Origin: Calditrichota bacterium
Lineage (GTDB): Bacteria > Calditrichota > Calditrichia > RBG-13-44-9 > J075
Assembly: GCA_024275555.1 (NCBI GenBank)
Contig: JAJRYW010000187.1
Span: forward strand, 1 to 8,761
Reading direction: 5' to 3'
DNA length: 8,761 nt
Position numbers and translations under genes: made by a program. The notes under the pieces were generated by a model. It had not been told where the DNA came from, made no database searches, and was given only the letters and a program-made list of their open reading frames with translations. Below are positions 1-4,486 of the stretch, one piece after another (position 1 is the first letter of the stretch; the number at the start of each line of letters is the position of its first letter).

Positions 1-390
1 AAAATTGTTTTAACAAAATTACGTTTTAATGAAGAAAAACAACAACGGGATGTCACTCATGCTCTTCTGTCGCGGCTTACCGACATCAAACACAACGACA
101 GTAATATACCGGCAACTTTCCACTTAGCACAAAATTTTCCCAATCCTTTCAATCCTTCCACAAAGATTCGCTATGGAATTCCTAAAGATATACACGTTTC
201 TCTGCAAGTCTATGATATCAATGGGAGGAAAGTTGCTACGTTAATCGATGCTCAACAACGGGCAGGGTGGCATATAGCGGAATGGCGCGGCGTCAATGAT
301 GATGGCAATAAAGTAAGCACCGGTATTTATTTGGTGCGGATGACGGCAGGAAGCTTTACCTTTGTAAAAAAGATGATTTTGCTCAAGTAA
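1..390 (+). CDS. 3' end of a secreted protein with a type IX secretion (Por)/FlgD-like C-terminal sorting domain
   Basis: The frame is open from the first base of the window to the TAA at 388-390 and gives 129 residues with no start, so this is the C-terminal end of a larger protein. About 43 residues in comes FHLAQNFPNPFNPSTKIRY, the hallmark opening of the roughly 80-residue domain known as the T9SS type A sorting domain or the related FlgD-like Ig fold. It is followed by VYDINGRKVATLI, a Trp-containing strand, STGIYLVRM and a basic end, VKKMILLK, all usual for the family. Such domains direct cell-surface or extracellular proteins through the type IX system and are normally removed on export. 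What the mature protein does cannot be judged, because its body lies upstream of the window. The domain call is firm; the secretion route is inferred from the family. Confidence 0.88.
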   Translation, partial: KIVLTKLRFNEEKQQRDVTHALLSRLTDIKHNDSNIPATFHLAQNFPNPFNPSTKIRYGIPKDIHVSLQVYDINGRKVATLIDAQQRAGWHIAEWRGVNDDGNKVSTGIYLVRMTAGSFTFVKKMILLK

Positions 391-410
391 AGTCACCTAA
401 CGATTGCGTT

Positions 411-444
411 GAGCCGAATTTGCCAAAAAACGGTAAATCGGCTC
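411..444 (+). terminator. hairpin after the sorting-domain gene, possible weak terminator
   Basis: GAGCCGA (411-417) pairs with TCGGCTC (438-444). The stem continues past a one-base bulge with TTTGCC (419-424) against GGTAAA (432-437, one G-U pair) and closes a 7-base loop. It starts 20 bases behind the stop codon, the usual place for a terminator, but no T-run follows, so intrinsic termination is doubtful. It could instead protect the 3' end of the mRNA. Confidence 0.3.
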
Positions 445-451
445 ATGCAGA

Positions 452-486
452 CCTTTATATAGCCGATAAGTGTGAAGCTATAAAGG
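452..486 (+). promoter_or_regulatory. hairpin that could cover the ribosome binding site of the small lipoprotein gene
   Basis: CCTTTAT (452-458) and AGC (461-463) can pair with GCT (477-479) and ATAAAGG (480-486), leaving a two-base bulge and a 13-base loop. The 3' arm includes the first part of the Shine-Dalgarno sequence AGGAAGGA (484-491) of the gene starting at 499. The stem is mostly A-T and may be fortuitous. Confidence 0.22.
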
Positions 487-498
487 AAGGATTTTGTA

Positions 499-1002
499 AT
501 GAAACGAGTAATCTGTTTCGTTGGTCTTATATGTTTAATCGGTTTTTACTCATGTCAAAAGGATATTACCCAACCCGATGAACAATTTCTTAAACTCCAT
601 TTTCGTTATGGTTTTGGCAATGAACTCAATACGTTTGAGCAGACCTACACAAAAGATTTGGTGTTAGACGGTTCTATTACAGTGAACTTTTGGTTGACTA
701 CCGAAGAACAACAACGAATAATTGAAAAAATGGAAGAAATTGATTTTGTAATTTTACCCGATACTATTTCAACTATTTCTCAAGAAGATAGTTTAGGGGG
801 CACAATTGAACCGAACCCCGGGCGCCAATTTATTTTAGCTGACTATAACAATAACCGTAAAGAAGTAAGTTGGTTTCTGCCTTTACCGGAGAATAATTAC
901 GCTTCCGAATTGATTCTTGAATTAGAAGAACTAATCATAAATATTATTCATTCTAAACCTGAATATCAAAAGCTACCGGAACCCCGGGGAGGTCGTATAT
1001 AA
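499..1002 (+). CDS. small lipoprotein of unknown function
   Basis: A 167-residue protein with a type II signal peptide: basic MKR, hydrophobic residues 4-16, and a lipobox ending at Cys19 (GFYSC), followed by QKD. It should be cleaved before Cys19 and lipid-anchored in the envelope. The start is supported by the Shine-Dalgarno sequence AGGAAGGA at 484-491. The mature part is rich in Glu and hydrophobics, with an ITVNFWLTTEEQQRIIEKM segment and a C-terminal helix (SELILELEELIINIIHS) before the polar end KLPEPRGGRI. I do not recognise the family; the layout recalls small envelope proteins that are mostly beta with terminal helices. The IS element begins 5 bp after the stop codon, so the coding region is intact but any 3' signal or co-transcribed downstream gene has been separated from it. 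Confidence 0.8.
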   Translation: MKRVICFVGLICLIGFYSCQKDITQPDEQFLKLHFRYGFGNELNTFEQTYTKDLVLDGSITVNFWLTTEEQQRIIEKMEEIDFVILPDTISTISQEDSLGGTIEPNPGRQFILADYNNNRKEVSWFLPLPENNYASELILELEELIINIIHSKPEYQKLPEPRGGRI

Positions 1003-1006
1003 CCAT

Positions 1007-1024
1007 GAACTGATTTGAACTTTT
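1007..1024 (+). repeat. left terminal inverted repeat of the IS element
   Basis: GAACTGATTTGAACTTTT is the reverse complement of 1943-1960 apart from one base (G in the left copy, A in the right). The target-duplication copy CAT abuts it on the outside. Confidence 0.9.
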
Positions 1025-1046
1025 TAAAAATTGTTTAGAACTCAGA

Positions 1047-1103
1047 GGGTTGTCTCCTAACTTGTTACTTCACCACAAGTTAACAATGAAAGGAGAACAA
1101 CCC
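1047..1103 (+). promoter_or_regulatory. long hairpin enclosing the transposase Shine-Dalgarno sequence
   Basis: GGGTTGT (1047-1053) pairs with ACAACCC (1097-1103) and CTCCT (1054-1058) pairs with AGGAG (1091-1095), giving 12 base pairs interrupted only by a bulged A at 1096. A second stem inside it joins AACTTG (1059-1064) to CAAGTT (1076-1081). AGGAG is the ribosome binding site of the transposase at 1105, so the folded RNA would block its translation. Several insertion sequences, for example IS10 and IS50, are known to hide the transposase start in this way when transcription runs in from outside. The pairing is seen; the function is inferred. Confidence 0.6.
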
Positions 1104-1104
1104 A

Positions 1105-1944
1105 ATGAGTATTCCAGTGCAATTAACAGCTTCACAATTTCAAAAATATGTTGAACCATATATATCGAAAGCCAAGCGTGGCTTTGTTAGCAAAATTCCA
1201 TTATATATGATTTTTAATTATGTCCTATATGTCTTATACACCGGCTGTCAATGGAAAATGTTACCTATTGAAAAGAAACAAGATAAGCCTGATGAAAACG
1301 AAATTTCCTACCAAGCTGTCTACTATCATTTTCGTAAATGGAGTAAAGATGATAGTTTGAAAAACGTATTTTGTCATAGTGTCATTGCCATTAAAACAGC
1401 ATTGAATTTATCTGAACTCAATTTTGACGGCACTCATATTATTGCCAAAAAGGGCGGAGAATCTGTAAAATACCAAGGTCGTAAAAAGGCTAAGACGACT
1501 AACATTCTGCCAGTAACAGATAAAGACGGAAACATTCTGGGTACGACAGAATTGGTTAGTGGAAATCATCATGATAGCTACAACCTCAAAGATAATTTGT
1601 CTACACTTTTTAAAGACATCAAGAAGTTGGGCATTAACATAAAAGGCGCTTTCTTTAATGCTGATGCCGCATTTGACACAAAAGATGCTCGTCGTGTATG
1701 TTTTAACCATGGTTTGATTCCTAATATTGATGAAAACAAACGCAATCGTCAAAAAAACAAGGTGGGGCGAAAACGATTGTTTAACAAAGAAATTTATAAC
1801 AACCGCTTTTCAATTGAAAGAACCTTTGCTTGGGTTGACAAATTTAAGCGGTTATTGATACGTTTTGAACGGTTGAATGAGACAGCTTTGGGATTTCATC
1901 TCATCGCTTTTGCTATGGTTAATTTGAGAAACCTCATTGGATAA
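1105..1944 (+). CDS. IS5-family DDE transposase
   Basis: A 279-residue transposase that cuts and joins the ends of its own element. The N-terminal third (about 5-90) resembles the DUF4096 DNA-binding region, including the YTGCQWKMLP and AVYYHFRKW segments common to the family. The catalytic RNase H-like core shows the DDE triad: Asp108 in NFDGTH, Asp187 in FNADAAFD, and Glu238 in the Y231-R234-E238 signature (YNNRFSIERTFAWVDKFKR). The C-terminus ends in the family-typical HLIAFAMVNLRN. No frameshift or internal stop is present, so the enzyme should be active. AGGAG at 1091-1095 supports the start, and the stop codon overlaps the right inverted repeat. The gene fills nearly all of the element. 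Confidence 0.95.
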   Translation: MSIPVQLTASQFQKYVEPYISKAKRGFVSKIPLYMIFNYVLYVLYTGCQWKMLPIEKKQDKPDENEISYQAVYYHFRKWSKDDSLKNVFCHSVIAIKTALNLSELNFDGTHIIAKKGGESVKYQGRKKAKTTNILPVTDKDGNILGTTELVSGNHHDSYNLKDNLSTLFKDIKKLGINIKGAFFNADAAFDTKDARRVCFNHGLIPNIDENKRNRQKNKVGRKRLFNKEIYNNRFSIERTFAWVDKFKRLLIRFERLNETALGFHLIAFAMVNLRNLIG

Positions 1945-1960
1945 AAGTTTAAATCAGTTC
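1943..1960 (-). repeat. right terminal inverted repeat of the IS element
   Basis: Read on the minus strand this is GAACTGATTTAAACTTTT, 17 of 18 identical to the left end. CAT at 1961-1963 follows directly and duplicates 1004-1006. The repeat includes the last two bases of the transposase stop codon. Confidence 0.9.
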
Positions 1961-1961
1961 C

Positions 1962-2135
1962 ATATTAAAATTCTCAGGCGATAATCAAATTATCATATCA
2001 GTTTCAAATAAAGAACTTAACCCTGATACACTCACAACCGGATCGTATGCGTCAAAATTTGGATTACTTCTTTTGCGAAAACACAGTTTACAAAATTCGG
2101 GAGAAAGAATATGCTTTCTCAAAAATCTTATCTGA
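1962..2135 (+). other. orphan open frame between the IS scar and the next lipoprotein gene
   Basis: The 147 bp between the IS and the next gene are open in one frame, which runs on over that gene's first 25 bases to a TGA at 2133-2135. The 57 residues begin ILKFSGDNQIIISVSNKEL and include GSYASKFGLLLLRKHSLQN, which has protein-like composition. There is no good start codon. If the IS and one CAT are removed, the frame extends upstream only to a TGA at 960-962, inside the end of the 499-1002 gene. It could be the frameshifted tail of that gene, a decayed gene, or chance. I see no promoter or RNA gene here. Confidence 0.25.
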
Positions 2136-2986
2136 TAACTTTGATTTGCTGCTTTTCAGCGATGATACTTTTTACTCAATGTGTTACTGATAAAACTCCA
2201 TTGGGAAATATTGATCAAATCGATCCTGCAATAACGGGTGATTGGTATCATATAAGAACTCATTCAGCTAAAGGGTCTCCTTCCGAATCATTTCATGGTA
2301 TTCGAATCATCGAAGATGGCAGTATAGAACTGTTGACAGTAGAAACAGCTACAGGTAAACTGGTCTTATCAAACTCACCATCTCCCGGAAAATTCAAAAG
2401 TGCATATAATGGGAATTTTACACTGGAAGTTTATAATATGGGATTTTATCAGCTTGGAGGAACCTATAATTCTACCTTTGAAGTGACCGGTTCCAATTTG
2501 TACTTTAAAGATGGCAATGAAATACCAATACTTGCTTCAAATTATATCAAATCAGAAATTGGAAATGTGATTACCCAGCCGGTTCAATCCGACTTTGAAA
2601 TGATGAGTGGAGACACAGTAATATATAACTCTCCCACAGGTGCGATTCCCTCAGCTTATGCCAGCTACTTGACGTTGACAAATAACCAGGTACAACTTCA
2701 CATATACGCCCGAAGTGGTCCCCATCGTTTAAGGATCAGTTTGAATGACTTTACCGGAATCGGAACGTATGTGCTTGGTACTGCAACCAACAATGATGCT
2801 GAATATGGAATATGGTCAGGAGATGCGGGCATAGTATACCCAATAAACCAGCCCAATGCAGGAAATGTTGCCATTGAAAATTTTGATATCGACAATCAAG
2901 TATGCACGGGCATATTTAGTTTTGAGGTTGGATACAGAGAAATTATTCCTATTAGCGGTAATTTTAATATCCCGGTTTATGAATGA
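2111..2986 (+). CDS. putative lipoprotein with lipocalin-like and DUF6252-like parts
   Basis: A 291-residue protein with an N-terminal export signal: Lys5, hydrophobic residues 7-22, then Cys24 in LFTQC. Gln just before the Cys is unusual for a lipobox, so lipidation is likely but not certain. The N-terminal half (about 40-150) reads like a lipocalin-type beta barrel, with ITGDWYHIR, an IEDGSIELL strand and repeated hydrophobic strands. The C-terminal half (about 165-291) resembles DUF6252-type domains of Bacteroidetes lipoproteins: GTYVLG, an Asn/Gly-rich turn, GNVAIENFDIDNQVCTGIFSFEV and a final ISGNFNIPVYE. GGAGAAAG at 2099-2106 supports the start. The substrate or role is unknown; an envelope binding protein is a guess. 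The left half of the window has other lipoprotein and secretion genes but no shared pathway is visible. Confidence 0.75.
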   Translation: MLSQKSYLITLICCFSAMILFTQCVTDKTPLGNIDQIDPAITGDWYHIRTHSAKGSPSESFHGIRIIEDGSIELLTVETATGKLVLSNSPSPGKFKSAYNGNFTLEVYNMGFYQLGGTYNSTFEVTGSNLYFKDGNEIPILASNYIKSEIGNVITQPVQSDFEMMSGDTVIYNSPTGAIPSAYASYLTLTNNQVQLHIYARSGPHRLRISLNDFTGIGTYVLGTATNNDAEYGIWSGDAGIVYPINQPNAGNVAIENFDIDNQVCTGIFSFEVGYREIIPISGNFNIPVYE

Positions 2987-3341
2987 TCAAAGCAAGTTCC
3001 GCCAACGGCCGTTTATGTCGAAGGGGCTCCTTTGGAGAAAAGCTAAAATAGCAAATTGGCAGCAGTAACTTAAGAGGTGGTGCAAGACAACTGAATGCAC
3101 TCATTGCAAGAAACGCAACCGACGCGTTTTTAAATTGTATTGGGTTGGCGGTTTGTTGCCGTCTGGTTTGGTTCCCGAGAGGTATGGCAAGACTTCCGAT
3201 GTATTTGATGCGAAAAGCTGAGATGTTTGTTAAAGACGACGGTAAAAGAAAAGTTTGCCTTGTTTACATTCTCTTGTAAATAATACCCTCCGCATATAAA
3301 TTTAGTGTTAATCTCGAAAATTTTAACCAAGGATCAAAGCC
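2987..3341 (+). other. gene-poor interval with a possible decayed gene remnant
   Basis: No intact gene is visible in these 355 bp. The frame starting at 3052 is open for 75 codons to the TAA at 3277-3279, and the stretch before it (3001-3048) is open in the same frame up to a TAG at 3049-3051. The conceptual peptide has RRGSFG before that stop, SSNLRGGARQLNALIARNA after it, and CRLVWFPRG further on. This loosely recalls the end of formylglycine-generating-enzyme-like domains (RGGSW ... R.ANR ... IGFRLV), with a stop and a small insertion, so it may be a broken copy. ATG at 3184 could start a 31-residue ORF, but no Shine-Dalgarno sequence supports it. The only other structure seen is the palindrome at 3263-3280. 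Confidence 0.3.
3263..3280. promoter_or_regulatory. operator-like palindrome upstream of the 275-residue gene
   Basis: TTTACA (3263-3268) and TGTAAA (3275-3280) form a perfect inverted repeat with a 6-base spacer, 61 bp before the ATG at 3342. The layout suits a dimeric repressor. A possible -10 box TATAAA lies at 3295-3300, with TTGTAA (3274-3279) as a poorly spaced (15 bp) -35, so the palindrome would overlap the promoter. No regulator gene in the window is an obvious partner. Confidence 0.3.
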
Positions 3342-4169
3342 ATGCCCATATCCGTACCCAAACAACCGAGTTTTAATCAACTCCTTTTCAGTTCCTCGCG
3401 CCTGGAACCGTATTTCGAGACTGACATTGCAAAGCAGGCTGAGGAGCTTGCCCTGCGAAGGGATATGATCACTCTGCTTACCTTTGTACGAGACAAAAAG
3501 GTTGTCGGAACTCAAAGTTGTGGCTATATGCCCCTAAAAATGATCCGGGAACTGACGGCAAATTTTGTGAATCCCCCGGTTCTGGACGCCAAAATCGGGG
3601 ATCGAGTCTACAAACTTCGCACCGAAGAAGATGTCTGGCAATTATATTTTCTTCATATTCTTGGGGAGGTTGGCGTTTTATTGAAAACCCCCAGGGCTAA
3701 GCAATGGCGACTGACTGCTACTGGAAAGAAGTTTTTACAAACACCTACCCTGATCCAGTTATGGTATCTCTTGATGATCTGGCAGCACAGGGTAAACTGG
3801 CTTGTGGCATATCCTATTCAAGGCATGGGAGAAAGTTTACCGCCTTATCTGAATATATATACGCTTGATAGTTTGATTAGAACTCCGGTGAATCAGCGGA
3901 TTAACTTTGTGGAGTTTGCTGACAAATTAATTGAAAAAGCAGGACTTACCTGGACGTCTCAGGATACGACATGCCATGCCATGCTTCTTCAAGATTCAAT
4001 AGAAAGAATGGTAATCGATATTTTAACTTCCTTCGGCATGGTAGAGCCGGAATACCAGGAAAAACCGTTGGGTAAAGGATATGTGACTGAACTTGTCGCC
4101 TTTAAAATAAATGATTTGGGGAGAGTTCTGCTAGAAGCCATGATAGCTGCTCAAGTTGAACGGATGTAA
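3342..4169 (+). CDS. protein of unknown function with possible winged-helix-like segments
   Basis: A 275-residue soluble protein with no signal peptide or membrane segment. AAGGA at 3329-3333 supports the start. Two stretches look alike in plan, each a helix, a short hydrophobic turn and an LT/ND-x-G strand and helix: residues 97-133 (WQLYFLHILGEVGVLL ... WRLTATGKKFL) and 220-268 (IERMVIDILTSFGMVEP ... FKINDLGRVLLEAM). That plan is typical of winged-helix folds. Between them lies a Trp-rich stretch (WYLLMIWQHRVNWLVAYP) and FVEFADKLIEKAGLTW. The middle part distantly recalls the C-terminal domain of pRiA4b ORF-3-like (IS1096 passenger TnpR) proteins, but I cannot confirm this. The function is unknown; DNA binding is only inferred. 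It stands alone, preceded by a possible operator and followed by the promoter of the aromatic operon. Confidence 0.65.
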   Translation: MPISVPKQPSFNQLLFSSSRLEPYFETDIAKQAEELALRRDMITLLTFVRDKKVVGTQSCGYMPLKMIRELTANFVNPPVLDAKIGDRVYKLRTEEDVWQLYFLHILGEVGVLLKTPRAKQWRLTATGKKFLQTPTLIQLWYLLMIWQHRVNWLVAYPIQGMGESLPPYLNIYTLDSLIRTPVNQRINFVEFADKLIEKAGLTWTSQDTTCHAMLLQDSIERMVIDILTSFGMVEPEYQEKPLGKGYVTELVAFKINDLGRVLLEAMIAAQVERM

Positions 4170-4234
4170 CAAGAATTTTTGGCGCTGTATTGATTCATCA
4201 AATCCGCCGCCAACAAAAATTGCCAAATTGTCTG

Positions 4235-4263
4235 TTGATTTTCAGCAAATGTTTTTTTATACT
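4235..4263 (+). promoter_or_regulatory. sigma70-like promoter of the aromatic amino acid operon
   Basis: TTGATT (4235-4240) and TATACT (4258-4263) are close to the -35 and -10 consensus and are exactly 17 bp apart. Transcription would start near 4270, about 25 bases before the leader ORF and 217 before pheA. The position excludes the upstream in-frame ATG at 4190 as the leader start. If the organism uses the divergent Bacteroidetes-type primary sigma factor, the match may be less meaningful. Confidence 0.5.
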
Positions 4264-4294
4264 CCAAACCAATCACAACGGAAGAAATAAACAC

Positions 4295-4390
4295 ATGATT
4301 TGTCAGATCACTACAATCCGCTTTTCCTATTTTTATTTTTACTTTTTTGCTCCCAACTATCGGGGCATTAGGAGGTGTGTAGCCGCCTGA
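4295..4390 (+). CDS. pheL: Phe/Tyr-rich leader peptide of the attenuator
   Basis: A 31-codon ORF, ATG 4295 to TGA 4388-4390, with GGAAG (4280-4284) as a plausible Shine-Dalgarno sequence. Codons 10-18 (4322-4348) read FSYFYFYFF: five Phe (all TTT) and three Tyr codons in nine positions. Another Tyr follows at codon 22. It lies between a good promoter and an intrinsic terminator, directly upstream of prephenate dehydratase, as pheL does before pheA in enterobacteria. Its likely role is not the peptide but ribosome stalling when charged tRNA-Phe or tRNA-Tyr runs short. Codons after 22 are unremarkable. The surrounding region is T-rich, which favours TTT and TAT by chance, so the matching RNA structures downstream are the main support. 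Confidence 0.72.
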   Translation: MICQITTIRFSYFYFYFFAPNYRGIRRCVAA

Positions 4391-4431
4391 CGCGATCATA
4401 TCATTGCCGATCACTCTTTTAAAAGCCCCGA
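4349..4431 (+). promoter_or_regulatory. Phe/Tyr attenuator: alternative RNA pairings upstream of the terminator
   Basis: Region 1, GCTCC (4349-4353), begins right after the last of the clustered Phe codons and can pair with GGGGC (4362-4366; one G-U). Region 2, TCGGGGC (4360-4366), can pair with region 3, GCCCCGA (4425-4431), which is the 5' arm of the terminator. A small hairpin between them (AGGAGG 4370-4375 with CCGCCT 4383-4388, five of six pairs) would bring regions 2 and 3 closer. A ribosome stalled in 4322-4348 would cover region 1, free region 2 to hold region 3, and allow read-through into pheA. Fast translation would let 1:2 and 3:4 form and stop transcription. One weak point: the stop codon is 22 bases beyond region 2, so a terminating ribosome would not itself cover region 2. 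Confidence 0.7.
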
Positions 4432-4453
4432 CAAAGTTCGGGGCTTTTTTTTT
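4421..4453 (+). terminator. intrinsic terminator of the attenuator, upstream of pheA
   Basis: AAAAGCCCCGA (4421-4431) and TCGGGGCTTTT (4438-4448) form a perfect 11-bp stem with a 6-base loop, followed by T's through 4453 (nine in a row from 4445). This is a textbook rho-independent terminator. It sits between the operon promoter and pheA (ATG 4487), so it must be bypassed for expression. It may also end read-through from the gene at 3342. Confidence 0.93.
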
Positions 4454-4473
4454 GCTATTTATCGCTATTTATC
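4454..4473 (+). repeat. tandem 10-bp duplication between terminator and pheA
   Basis: GCTATTTATC occurs twice without a gap (4454-4463, 4464-4473) and is followed by a G as at the start of a third copy. It lies just after the T-run and ends a few bases before the pheA Shine-Dalgarno sequence GGAG (4478-4481). It is probably a replication-slippage product with no evident role. Confidence 0.8.
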
Positions 4474-4486
4474 GAATGGAGCAACA

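Larger units (their letters stand above)
1007..1960 (+). mobile_element. complete IS5-family insertion sequence, 954 bp
   Basis: One transposase gene is enclosed by 18-bp terminal inverted repeats (1007-1024 and 1943-1960) that match at 17 of 18 positions. The outer flanks carry the same 3-bp direct repeat, CAT at 1004-1006 and at 1961-1963, which is read as the target-site duplication. Length, single-ORF layout and 3-bp duplication fit the short IS5-family subgroups such as ISL2 and IS1031. Intact ends, duplication and ORF indicate a recent, simple insertion that could still be mobile. The target lies directly behind a lipoprotein stop codon. Confidence 0.92.

Noticed and set aside
1408..1752. 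114-codon minus-strand frame inside the transposase
   Set aside because: It is antisense to an intact DDE transposase with all three catalytic residues; no independent support.
2987..3341. A functional diversity-generating retroelement (variable repeat with template)
   Set aside because: No reverse transcriptase, accessory protein or second copy of the repeat lies in the window; only a weak, broken resemblance to the usual target domain exists.
4190..4390. Longer reading of the leader ORF from ATG 4190 (66 residues)
   Set aside because: The likely promoter (4235-4263) lies downstream of this ATG and no Shine-Dalgarno sequence precedes it; ATG 4295 in the same frame has GGAAG at a fair distance.
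4170..4453. T-box or riboswitch upstream of pheA
   Set aside because: No T-box core motif (AGGGTGG followed by ACCGCG) or known aptamer core is visible; the leader ORF with alternative hairpins explains the region better.
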